This document shows, piece by piece, positions 56,174 to 64,000 of a stretch of DNA of 64,000 nucleotides; the stretch's first letter is position 1; every line of letters starts with the position of its first letter. Source of the DNA: Bacteroidota bacterium (GTDB lineage: Bacteria > Bacteroidota > Ignavibacteria > UBA10030 > UBA6906). Location: contig JAHBUR010000003.1 of the NCBI GenBank assembly GCA_019637975.1, positions 62,001 to 126,000 of the forward strand. The letters are read 5' to 3'. Under the pieces are notes generated by a model. That model saw only the letters and a list, made by a program, of their open reading frames with translations, did not search any database and was not told where the DNA came from. A program made the position numbers and the translations under genes.

Positions 56174-57261
56174 GAACACAAAGCCGCAGACTGAAGTGGA
56201 AAGAACCGGAGTTCCGATCGTTGGCCGCGGTAATTGCATGTACGCTGTACTTTGCCGTTCTGCTTGTCCCCGTTGGCGGCTGTTCAACGGACACCGGCAA
56301 GCGGAAGCTTGTTGTGTATTCTCCGCACGGGAAAGAAATGCTTTCGGCTTTCGAAAAGCAATTTGAAGCCCGCTATCCTGATGTTGACGTACAATGGCTC
56401 GACATGGGCTCGCAGGATGTCTATGATCGGGTTCGGACAGAGAAAGTGAACCCCCAAGCCGATATCTGGTGGGGCGCTCCGCTTACAACATTTGCGAAAG
56501 CCGAGGCCGAGAGTCTTCTCGAACAGTACACGCCAAGCTGGGCTGAGTTTGTTGAAGCAGAGATGAAAAGCCACGCCGGTTTCTGGTACGGAACGTTTGC
56601 AACTCCCGAAGTGATTATGTACAACAATCGCCTCGTGCATGAGGAGGAAGCTCCCCGGGATTGGGATGATTTGCTCCACCCCAAATGGCGGAACAAGATC
56701 ATCATCCGGAATCCTGTAGCATCGGGAACCATGCGGGTCATCTTTTCGGCAATCATTCAGCGGGAAGCAGCCCGAACGGGGGATCCTGACGCCGGGTTCG
56801 CGTGGCTCCGCAGACTCGATGCAAACACGAAAACATACGCGGCTGATCCGACGCAGTTGTATTTGAAGATTGCGCGAGAGGAGGGACTTGTATCCCTTTG
56901 GAACCTGCCTGATGTCGTGCTGCAGAAGGAAACCAATGGCTACCCGTTCGGCTGGAATATTCCTGTGAGCGGAACTCCCCTTATCACGGATTGCATCGCT
57001 ATTGTGCGCGGAACGAAGAACCGGGCTGATGCTGAACTGTTCTATGAATTCGTCACTTCGAGGGATGCAATGATTCAGCAGGCTTCCGAATTCTTCCGCA
57101 TTCCCGCCCGGACCGATATTCTTCGGGATGACTTGCCTGATTGGATCAGAAGTTTGAATTTCGTCACGATGAAACTCAATTGGCAGGAAATCGAAGCACA
57201 GGAAAGAGCCTGGATGAGAAAATGGGATGAAGAAGTGAAAGGCAAGGGAATATCACATTGA
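56170..57261 (+). CDS. Periplasmic ABC substrate-binding lipoprotein (iron(III)-type)
   Basis: 363 residues from GTG at 56170, overlapping the PIG-L gene stop (GTGA). A lipobox LLVPVGGC follows a hydrophobic stretch. The mature protein has the type II binding fold of the iron(III)/2-aminoethylphosphonate group (KLVVYSPHGKEMLSAFEKQF, then PQADIWWGAPLTTFAKA, EVIMYNNRLV). With the two following genes it forms a complete importer. Iron is the best guess from the family; other small anions are possible. Confidence 0.87.
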   Translation: MRTQSRRLKWKEPEFRSLAAVIACTLYFAVLLVPVGGCSTDTGKRKLVVYSPHGKEMLSAFEKQFEARYPDVDVQWLDMGSQDVYDRVRTEKVNPQADIWWGAPLTTFAKAEAESLLEQYTPSWAEFVEAEMKSHAGFWYGTFATPEVIMYNNRLVHEEEAPRDWDDLLHPKWRNKIIIRNPVASGTMRVIFSAIIQREAARTGDPDAGFAWLRRLDANTKTYAADPTQLYLKIAREEGLVSLWNLPDVVLQKETNGYPFGWNIPVSGTPLITDCIAIVRGTKNRADAELFYEFVTSRDAMIQQASEFFRIPARTDILRDDLPDWIRSLNFVTMKLNWQEIEAQERAWMRKWDEEVKGKGISH

Positions 57262-57300
57262 ACGCGAAATAACCACTATTCATCTCCACAAGTCAACTCT

Positions 57301-58359
57301 GTGTCCCGAATATCGCTTCATAACATTTCCCGGCAATTCGACGATACTCTTGCAGTTCACGATGTGAGTCTTGAGATTGCATCCGGCGAGTTCTTTTCAA
57401 TTCTGGGACCGAGCGGATGCGGCAAGACGACACTCCTTCGCATGATTGCCGGTTTCGAGCGGCCGACTTCCGGTACCATCTCCTTTGACGCAAGCGACGT
57501 GACACATGTTCCGACGCAATACCGCGGAGTGGGGATGGTGTTTCAGAACTATGCGTTGTTTCCTCACATGACGGTGTTCGAGAATGTCGCCTTCGGACTC
57601 GAAACAAAGAGGATGGAGAGAAGGGCCATAAGGAAACGGGTTGAAGAAATTCTCGATTCAGTACATTTGTCGGGGAAGATCGATGTTCCCGTCCCTTTGT
57701 TGAGCGGGGGGGAACAGCAGCGTGTGGCGGTGGCCAGGGCAGTTGTTGTTGAGCCTGCCGTGCTGCTGATGGACGAGCCGTTAAGCAACCTTGATGTGGC
57801 ACTGCGGCTGAAAACGCGGGAGGAAATACGCCTGCTGCAGAAAAAAACCGGCATAACAACTGTGTACGTGACTCACGATCAATCGGAAGCCATGAGTCTC
57901 TCCGACAGAATTGCGGTAATGCGCTCCGGAACGATTGAGCAGGTCGGGGCACCTGCGCAAATGTATGAAGCCCCGGTGTCTGCTTTCGTCGCCGAATTTT
58001 TGGGAGGAGCAAATGTTCTCCCCGCAACAGTATCTCGTTCCGAACTGACAATTACAGCCGGCAAACTTGTGCTGCACGTTCCTGCAACGTTTTTGGATAG
58101 ATATGGAGATGGGGATGCGAGGCTGGTGGTGAGGCCGGAAGCAATCGTGCTATTGCCATCGGTTGGTGAAGGAGATAACGCGGCCCTGATTGTCCATAAA
58201 GAGTATCTCGGATTCACGACGAACTTTTTTGCACAAGTTGGAGAGGTGACCCTGCGTATCACGTCAATGACTTCCGGGCTGACGAAACGCCTTCGTTCCG
58301 GCGATGTGGCCGGCATCCGGTTCGATCTGTCGCGCTGTACAGTACTTCCTCATGACTGA
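57301..58359 (+). CDS. ABC transporter ATPase (iron(III)/spermidine type)
   Basis: 352 residues from GTG at 57301. Walker A GPSGCGKTT, Q-loop MVFQNYALFPHMT, signature LLSGGEQQRVAVARA, Walker B VLLMDEPLSNLD, and H-loop VTHDQSEAMSLSDR. Residues about 270-352 form a TOBE-like domain, as in FbpC and PotA. It powers import through the fused permease that starts six bases later. Confidence 0.95.
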   Translation: MSRISLHNISRQFDDTLAVHDVSLEIASGEFFSILGPSGCGKTTLLRMIAGFERPTSGTISFDASDVTHVPTQYRGVGMVFQNYALFPHMTVFENVAFGLETKRMERRAIRKRVEEILDSVHLSGKIDVPVPLLSGGEQQRVAVARAVVVEPAVLLMDEPLSNLDVALRLKTREEIRLLQKKTGITTVYVTHDQSEAMSLSDRIAVMRSGTIEQVGAPAQMYEAPVSAFVAEFLGGANVLPATVSRSELTITAGKLVLHVPATFLDRYGDGDARLVVRPEAIVLLPSVGEGDNAALIVHKEYLGFTTNFFAQVGEVTLRITSMTSGLTKRLRSGDVAGIRFDLSRCTVLPHD

Positions 58360-58365
58360 CGCCGC

Positions 58366-60063
58366 ATGAACAGCTTCGCAGTCAAACGATTGATTCCGGT
58401 TCTGTTGCTCGGAGCCGTGTACGTGGGATACGTTATTTACCCGCTGACAGAAACCCTCCGTGAAAGCGTGAATATCGGCGGTGCCTTCAGCGTGGCAAAC
58501 TACATCAATATTCTCAGCCCGGGCAATTCGGCGAACTTCGAAGCATTGTGGAATTCTATTGTTGTTTCGATTCTCTCTGTGTTGTTCAGCGGAATTCTGG
58601 GAACCTTTCTTGCATTTGTCCTGACGCAATTCACGTTTCCGTTGCAGCGGTTGTTGACCGGGCTTGCGGTTCTTCCCATTGCGTTGCCTCCGCTTGTAGG
58701 GGTGATCGCATTTCTTTTTGCGTTCGGAGAATCCGGAATTCTCCCCCGGATTGCGCAGGAAGTATCCGGCATGAACGGAAATGTATTCGCGTTGGAGGGA
58801 TTCAGCGCCATTGTTGCCGTGCACACATATTCATTCTATGTCTACTTCTACCTTTTTGTCTCAACAACGCTGCGTCAACTTGACGCGGCACAGCTTGAGG
58901 CGGCGCAAACGCTCGGAAGTACGACGCTTCGAACACTCAGAGCGGTTGTTCTGCCAGAATTGAAACCTGCTTTGCTGGGCGCGGCAATCCTGACGTTCAT
59001 GGCCAGCATGGCATCATTCTCGGCTCCCCTGTTGTTTGGCGGCGACATGCGATTCATGACACTGCAAATCTACAATGCCAAACTCAACGGGGAACTTGAT
59101 GTTGCGGCATCCCATTCAGTGGTTCTTGCCGCCGTCTCAATCACCTTCTACATCCTTCTCAAGATCGTCACTCCGCGTACATCGGGCGTTCGTCGGAGCA
59201 AGGGAACCGGAAGGAGCGGGTTGATATCACTGCCGATTCCGGTGCGCAGGGTATTGATAGCCTGTTGCATTGCATTGCTTGCGTTGGAGTTGCTGCCGAT
59301 AGCAATAATCATCCTGATTTCATTTGCCAAAGAAGGCTCGTGGACGTGGCAAATTCTGCCTGCAGCATACACGTCGGAAAACTACCATAAGCTTTTTGCC
59401 GATCCCCATGTGTTCGATCCGATCATCAACAGTTCGCTGATGAGTCTTGTTGCCGTGACAGCGTGTATTCTCGTCGGCGTCAGCATCTCGTATTTGCTTG
59501 TGAAAGGAAGCCTTCGACGTGTCAGGCATATCGGCGATGTTCTGGCGACTCTATCCTTTGCCATTCCCGGAACAGTCATCGCGCTCAGTCTCATTCTCGC
59601 ATTCAATTCGCCCGGCATATTTACCGCCCAGACTGTTCTGGTAGGAACGTTCTGGATATTGCCGTTAGCGTATTTCATTCGCATGTTCCCGTTTGTTGTT
59701 CGATCGACTTCAGCATCGTTGGATCAATTGGATGATTCCTTGCTTGAGGCGGGAGAATCGTTCGGTGCCGGGAGCTTCAGGCGGTTTCGAAAGATCGTAC
59801 TTCCCGGCATCTTGCCGGGCATAGTCGCTGGGGCTCTCCTGGTAATCATCACTGCCATTGGCGAGTTTGTTTCCTCTGTTCTTCTGTATACCTATTCCAA
59901 TCGACCTATTTCGGTAGAAATTCTCGCTCAAATGCGGACGTATAATTTCGGCGCGGCTGCCGCGTACTCGGTGTTTCTTCTGATTCTGGTCATGGTGCTT
60001 TCCGTTCTGGCGGGTCTTGTCGGTAGAGAGGAAAAATCCCATCCATCACCCGTCAATATTTAG
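58366..60063 (+). CDS. ABC transporter permease, two membrane domains fused
   Basis: 565 residues with about 12 transmembrane helices. Two EAA loops, the ATPase-contact sites, are visible: EAAQTLGSTTLRTLRAVVLP (about 185) and EAGESFGAGSFRRFRKIVLP (about 465). This duplicated layout is that of FbpB-type iron(III) permeases. A single gene thus supplies both halves of the channel. It ends just before the tRNA. Confidence 0.94.
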   Translation: MNSFAVKRLIPVLLLGAVYVGYVIYPLTETLRESVNIGGAFSVANYINILSPGNSANFEALWNSIVVSILSVLFSGILGTFLAFVLTQFTFPLQRLLTGLAVLPIALPPLVGVIAFLFAFGESGILPRIAQEVSGMNGNVFALEGFSAIVAVHTYSFYVYFYLFVSTTLRQLDAAQLEAAQTLGSTTLRTLRAVVLPELKPALLGAAILTFMASMASFSAPLLFGGDMRFMTLQIYNAKLNGELDVAASHSVVLAAVSITFYILLKIVTPRTSGVRRSKGTGRSGLISLPIPVRRVLIACCIALLALELLPIAIIILISFAKEGSWTWQILPAAYTSENYHKLFADPHVFDPIINSSLMSLVAVTACILVGVSISYLLVKGSLRRVRHIGDVLATLSFAIPGTVIALSLILAFNSPGIFTAQTVLVGTFWILPLAYFIRMFPFVVRSTSASLDQLDDSLLEAGESFGAGSFRRFRKIVLPGILPGIVAGALLVIITAIGEFVSSVLLYTYSNRPISVEILAQMRTYNFGAAAAYSVFLLILVMVLSVLAGLVGREEKSHPSPVNI

Positions 60064-60064
60064 G

Positions 60065-60093
60065 TTGAACACAATCCCGTTTTTCGGTACCTT
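60065..60093 (+). promoter_or_regulatory. Possible promoter for tRNA-Arg
   Basis: TTGAAC (60065-60070), 17-base spacer, TACCTT (60088-60093), ending 17 bases before the tRNA. It could also serve the TPR gene. Confidence 0.45.
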
Positions 60094-60110
60094 CAATGGA
60101 CACTGTTCAC

Positions 60111-60184
<74 letters not shown>

Positions 60185-60233
60185 CAAAGAATAACCATCT
60201 CATACATATTCCAGGAGGCAGTTCGTATTCGCC

Positions 60234-60923
60234 ATGCTCAAAGCGCAGAAAAAGATTTCGAAGAAACAACTCAAACAGGATGCACTGCTGACAAATGTCG
60301 CCAAGATCACTTCGTACTACGAAGACAACAAGCGAACGATCGGCGTTATTCTCGTCGCGCTCGTGGTAGGAGTGGCCGGTACTCTCATCTATGCGAGAAA
60401 TCAGGCGGCGAATAATGAAAAAGCCGTGACGGCATTGGGCAAAGTGCTCGAGTTCTATGATACGAACCAACTTCAACTCGCGATTGATGGATCCGCCGAG
60501 AGGGGAATTGTCGGCTTGAAGTCCATCGTCGATAATTACGGCAGCACCGATGCCGGGAATCTCGCCAGATTCTATCTGGCCGACGCCTATTTCCAGTTGC
60601 GCAAGTATGATGAAGCGCTCGAACAGTTCGACAAATTCAGCGCGAGCGAACAATTGGTTGCCGTATCGCGGTTGACCGGAATGGCAGGGTGCTACGAGGC
60701 GAAGGGTGAATACGAGAAGGCCGCGGAGCAGTATGAGAAGGCGGCCACGAAATATCCCAAGGATGTTGATGCAGCAGGAAACCTCAATCACGCGGCCGAT
60801 AATTACGCGCGTGCCGGGAAGAAGGATCGTGCGCTGGATATCTACAAAAAACTCAAGAAAGAATACCCGACCACGCAATTCGGTCGCGATGCCGACCGCG
60901 GCATTGCCCGGCTTTCCGTGTGA
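60234..60923 (+). CDS. TPR-repeat membrane protein (YfgM-like)
   Basis: 229 residues. One transmembrane helix near 35-55 (RTIGVILVALVVGVAGTLIY) follows a basic cytoplasmic part; residues 100-229 are tetratricopeptide repeats (ARFYLADAYFQLRKYDEAL and AGCYEAKGEYEKAAEQY). It resembles YfgM-type proteins that work with envelope chaperones, but it also fits general TPR scaffolds. AGGAGG is 15 bases before the ATG, longer than usual. The following 200 bases (60924-61124) contain no gene and no clear promoter or terminator. Confidence 0.85.
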   Translation: MLKAQKKISKKQLKQDALLTNVAKITSYYEDNKRTIGVILVALVVGVAGTLIYARNQAANNEKAVTALGKVLEFYDTNQLQLAIDGSAERGIVGLKSIVDNYGSTDAGNLARFYLADAYFQLRKYDEALEQFDKFSASEQLVAVSRLTGMAGCYEAKGEYEKAAEQYEKAATKYPKDVDAAGNLNHAADNYARAGKKDRALDIYKKLKKEYPTTQFGRDADRGIARLSV

Positions 60924-61124
60924 CTTTCTCTGCAAAAACAATCCCGGCGACGGAACATGACACACGGCCATCCGGCTGTCTGCACTGAAGTTCTGTCGCC
61001 TTTGTTTTTTGGCGGCGGGAGTGCGCCATTGTACCGTGCAGGCATACTGTGCAACTTTTCCCGATATTTGCCGAACAATCACATGCCGACGCCTGAACCG
61101 GCATACAACCATCACTAAGCCCCG

Positions 61125-63278
61125 ATGAAGCTTCGTCGCATCATATATCTCGGTGTTTCAGCCTCGCTTCTTCTCTTCGTGTTTGTGATTGATGTGATGA
61201 GAAAGAACGTGGAGTTGAACGTCATCGGGCTCCCTCTCGTCCGGGATCTTCTCATTATTGCATCGTTTGTCCTGATCTACCTGTATCTTGAAGCGAGACA
61301 AGTGCATCGGGCGCTGACGCCGATCAAGCGCATTGGGTTGATGATGATCTACACGGTCATCACGGGGTTTGTCTGCTTTGTCATTGCCTTTATCTCCGAA
61401 GACAATTTCGATCAGAAGGACTTTGCCCTCATTCCGTTGACATACGGTCAGCTTTTTCTCGCGACATTCCTTTCGGTTCTTCTCGGCATCTTTGCGATTC
61501 TGATGTTCCGCCTTGCACGCGGATTGGTGCTGTTCAAACGCAAGCGGGGAACAGAACGGAACTTCACCATCTTCATCGGATTGGCGCTGGCAACAGCCGC
61601 CTCGACAATGACGCTTGAGCCTCTTGAGTACAGCTTGTTCACGAATATTCTTTTCGGTTTTGCGATCCTGTTTGCTGTACTCAACTCGTTCCGCCTTCCG
61701 TGGATTGTCTACCTGACAAAACGCGAGAAGATCTTCGGGTTGATTTACGGGCTGATCCTGTTTCTTGTTCTGATCGGGTTGAATGTCGGTGTCGGTATGG
61801 AACGCAGCCTGTTGGGGAAATCGCTGCTGTATCATTCGTACCCGCTCAGCCGCTTCATTCTGCTGACGACGATCTTCGCAAATATCTACTTTGGGATGGC
61901 GTTCATCAGCACGCTGTTCCATTTACCAACCGCGGAGGCGTTCGATAGAAAATCCACCGAGGTGACTTCGCTTCACAACCTGGGCAAGCTCGTAACGCAG
62001 GTGTTTGATTTCAATGAACTGGTCGAGACCGTAACATCAATGACGCTCCAGGTGTGCGAAGCACAAAGCTGCTGGCTTGAAATCATCCACCATGAACATG
62101 ACCAGGATCGCAACACATCCGGCCCAAAGGAGCTTGTTGTACTCAACGATGCGGGCGGGAAGTACTCTGTGCAGTTGGCAGGCATGAAGAACATTTCCCA
62201 ACTGGAAATCATTACGTTGCTGCCTGCCGGAGAGCGAACATTGCGTGACGAAGTGATCGAAGAACGAAAAGCCATTGTGGTTGACGACCTGGCGCGGGAT
62301 TCCCGGTTCCGACGCGTTGAAAAATCAAAAGCGCAAATTGGGTCGATGGTCGTGGTTCCGCTTGTTTCACACGCAGGATTGATCGGTGTTTTGTATGCCA
62401 CAAAGGAGAATGCCTACGGCTTTTTCAAGGATGATGTTGATGTGATTTCGGCATTTGCTGATCAGGCTACTGTGGCAATCGAAAACTCACGCCTCATCAA
62501 GAAGTCGATTGAGCGCGAGCGCCTGTTGCGCGAGATGACACTCGCCCAGGAAATTCAACGCAGACTGCTGCCGCAGTGCCTTCCTTCATACGCGGCAATG
62601 GACATTGATGCGAGTTCCATTCCTGCCTTCGAGGTGGGGGGCGACTATTACGATGTTGTTGAACTCGACGACAACAAATGCGGCATCGTCGTTGGCGATG
62701 TTTCGGGAAAGGGAGTGTCGGCGGCCTTCTACATGTCTGAAGTGAAAGGCATCTTTCAATCGCTCAGTCGTCTCTATCCCTCTCCCCGGGAATTCATGAT
62801 CAGGGCGAATGAAGCCCTCTCAAGCTCTATTGACAAACATTCTTTTGTTAGCTTAATTTATGCTGTTATCGACATGGCCAACGGCACGTTGACCTTAGCG
62901 CGTGCCGGGCATTGCCCGCTGTTGCACCTTTCGGGGGAGAACGCCGCCTACCTTCGTCCCGGCGGTATGGGACTCGGACTTTCGAACGGAACAGCATTTG
63001 CACAAAGTATCGAGGAGAGTACGATCCGACTCAACCCCGGGGATGTATGCGTGTTTTATACCGACGGCATCACCGAGGCGCGGCGGGGCGACGACGACGA
63101 ATACGGATATGATCGTTTGATGCATACAGTGATAAGTGCGAAACAGGAGGCCGTGTCGGCGCTCAAAGAACATATCCTGCACACGGTTCGGTCGCACGCC
63201 GACAAGCCGGAGAATGACGATGACATGACGGTGGTGGTGGTCAAATGGCGGGGTGGGGGTTCACAGAAGTCTGCATGA
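61125..63278 (+). CDS. Membrane-bound GAF-SpoIIE (PP2C) phosphatase, RsbU type
   Basis: 717 residues. The N-terminal part (about 1-260) has eight or so hydrophobic helices. A GAF domain spans about 290-450 (VDDLARDSRFRRVEKSKAQI, VVVPLVSHAGLIGVL). The C-terminal SpoIIE domain (about 490-710) has the PP2C metal motifs (VGGDYYDVVELDDN, GIVVGDVSGKGVSAAFYM, VFYTDGITEARRGDDDEYG, NDDDMTVVVV). It dephosphorylates a STAS antagonist, and the two next genes are a STAS protein and an RsbW-type kinase. Signal input is probably through the membrane and GAF parts. Confidence 0.93.
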   Translation: MKLRRIIYLGVSASLLLFVFVIDVMRKNVELNVIGLPLVRDLLIIASFVLIYLYLEARQVHRALTPIKRIGLMMIYTVITGFVCFVIAFISEDNFDQKDFALIPLTYGQLFLATFLSVLLGIFAILMFRLARGLVLFKRKRGTERNFTIFIGLALATAASTMTLEPLEYSLFTNILFGFAILFAVLNSFRLPWIVYLTKREKIFGLIYGLILFLVLIGLNVGVGMERSLLGKSLLYHSYPLSRFILLTTIFANIYFGMAFISTLFHLPTAEAFDRKSTEVTSLHNLGKLVTQVFDFNELVETVTSMTLQVCEAQSCWLEIIHHEHDQDRNTSGPKELVVLNDAGGKYSVQLAGMKNISQLEIITLLPAGERTLRDEVIEERKAIVVDDLARDSRFRRVEKSKAQIGSMVVVPLVSHAGLIGVLYATKENAYGFFKDDVDVISAFADQATVAIENSRLIKKSIERERLLREMTLAQEIQRRLLPQCLPSYAAMDIDASSIPAFEVGGDYYDVVELDDNKCGIVVGDVSGKGVSAAFYMSEVKGIFQSLSRLYPSPREFMIRANEALSSSIDKHSFVSLIYAVIDMANGTLTLARAGHCPLLHLSGENAAYLRPGGMGLGLSNGTAFAQSIEESTIRLNPGDVCVFYTDGITEARRGDDDEYGYDRLMHTVISAKQEAVSALKEHILHTVRSHADKPENDDDMTVVVVKWRGGGSQKSA

Positions 63279-63300
63279 TTTTTTTTCGGAGGAATCTCGA

Positions 63301-63654
63301 ATGAATGAATTCAAAATCGCCCAGCGCGAGGCAAGCAATGTGAATGTGCTTGAGCTGAGAGGATATCTGGACGCGCACACTGCGCCCAAATTGGAGGAGG
63401 CATTCCAAACCCTCCTGAAAACAAATCGCACAAACATTGTCGTCAACTGCAAAGATCTCTCGTATATAAGTAGTGCAGGGCTTGGTGTGTTTATGGCCTA
63501 TATCGAGGACGTCCGGAACAAATCGGGCGATATCAAACTGACGAATATGTCGAACAAGGTGTACAATGTGTTCGATTTGCTGGGTTTTCCGCTTCTGTAC
63601 GAGATTTTCAAAGACGAGTCGGAAGCGGTAAAGAAATTCAACGACAAGAAATGA
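63301..63654 (+). CDS. STAS-domain anti-sigma-factor antagonist (RsbV/SpoIIAA-like)
   Basis: 117 residues from the ATG at 63301 with GGAGG eight bases upstream. The STAS fold ends its third strand in DLSYISSAGLGVF, whose Ser57/58 is the site phosphorylated by RsbW-type kinases. When unphosphorylated, the protein binds the kinase and frees the sigma factor or other target. It lies 22 bases after the phosphatase and 21 before the kinase, so the three are one functional unit. Confidence 0.94.
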   Translation: MNEFKIAQREASNVNVLELRGYLDAHTAPKLEEAFQTLLKTNRTNIVVNCKDLSYISSAGLGVFMAYIEDVRNKSGDIKLTNMSNKVYNVFDLLGFPLLYEIFKDESEAVKKFNDKK

Positions 63655-63675
63655 GGGCCTTCTGACGGCATTGCT

Positions 63676-64000
63676 GTGAAGAAACAAACCCTGAAAATAG
63701 ATAGCAAAACCGAGCAGCTTATCACCGTGCGCGACTTCGTTTCGCAGGCGGCGTATGCCTCCGGGTTCAACGACGAAGAGGTGAGCAAAATCGCCCTCGC
63801 AGTCGATGAAGCCTGCACAAACGTCATCAAGCATGCGTATCAGTATGACGCGAAGAAGAAAATTTCAATTACCGTTGGCGACTCGAACGGCAACTTCGAG
63901 GTGTCGATTGTTGACAGCGGCAAGCAGTTCGATCCGAAAAAAATCAAACAGCCCGATATGAAGGAGTACCTCAGTTCGTACCGCCGCGGCGGACTGGGTG
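63676..64000 (+). CDS. RsbW/SpoIIAB-like serine kinase (anti-sigma factor), truncated by window end
   Basis: Only the first 108 codons are in the window; start GTG at 63676. It is a GHKL-type ATPase with the N box in VDEACTNVIKHAYQY, the G1 box VDSGKQFDP and the G2 start RRGGLG at the window edge. This kinase phosphorylates the adjacent STAS protein. The target sigma factor (or other partner) is not seen here. Confidence 0.9.
   Translation, partial: MKKQTLKIDSKTEQLITVRDFVSQAAYASGFNDEEVSKIALAVDEACTNVIKHAYQYDAKKKISITVGDSNGNFEVSIVDSGKQFDPKKIKQPDMKEYLSSYRRGGLG

Overview
The window reads as ordinary, densely packed bacterial chromosome from a diderm, most likely an uncultured member of the Bacteroidota-Chlorobiota (Ignavibacteria/Chlorobi-like) branch. 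The evidence for this is a GWxTD-domain protein, a TonB receptor with a carboxypeptidase-regulatory-like N-terminal domain, a large secreted protein ending in a FlgD-like Ig domain, a methylmalonyl-CoA mutase chain without its own B12 domain, lipid A-type acyltransferase and GT9 genes, and BamA. The placement is inference; no rRNA gene is present. About 60 protein genes and one tRNA are seen, almost all on the + strand. No gene-free stretch exceeds about 300 bases. There is no CRISPR array, insertion sequence, phage or integration signature.

Layout: 1-4031 holds prmC (tail), dtd, a metalloenzyme and comEC. 4074-6615 holds methylmalonyl-CoA mutase and an RNA methyltransferase. 6746-9610 is a pfkB-mtnA-recO operon with its own promoter. 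9670-11250 is an HtrA protease closed by a strong terminator. 11296-16798 runs HNH-trpS-scpA-scpB-rluB-like-lysS. 16795-23269 is an outer-membrane/secretion section: TonB receptor and lipoprotein facing a 1114-residue secreted protein across a shared terminator. 23406-28828 holds a GH57 glucanotransferase, a CDF-like half transporter, a GT2 and AceK. 28908-32899 holds a CtpA-type protease, a DUF3108 protein, a gamma-carbonic anhydrase-like protein and an MBL hydrolase. 32945-39414 holds a cold-shock protein, an unknown, ybeY, smg, topA, xerC/D, a hibernation factor and hprK. 39501-46402 holds an M23 peptidase, a DUF2795 protein, bamA, holB and metG. 46417-53824 holds a DPP III-like lipoprotein, a hemerythrin protein, a response regulator, a YjbQ protein, a GWxTD protein, an acyltransferase, a GT9 and tsaC. 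53826-60063 is a PIG-L deacetylase coupled to an iron-type ABC importer. 60111-64000 holds tRNA-Arg(CCG), a TPR protein and an RsbU/STAS/RsbW partner-switching module cut by the window end.

Two global points stand out. First, promoters fit the E. coli-like form TTGACA-N17-TATAAT with a 17-base spacer at nearly every site found, and Shine-Dalgarno sequences are common; this is unlike the -33/-7 promoters described for Bacteroides and Flavobacterium. Second, three genes (pfkB, htrA, the PIG-L deacetylase) are each broken by a shift that a one-base change would repair, at or near short homopolymers, while neighbouring genes are intact. That looks more like consensus or assembly error than decay. 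I do not see a clearly new multi-gene defence or mobile system. The best candidates for unusual biology are the PfkB+MtnA pair, AceK outside its usual phyla, and the coupling of a PIG-L deacetylase to an ABC importer.
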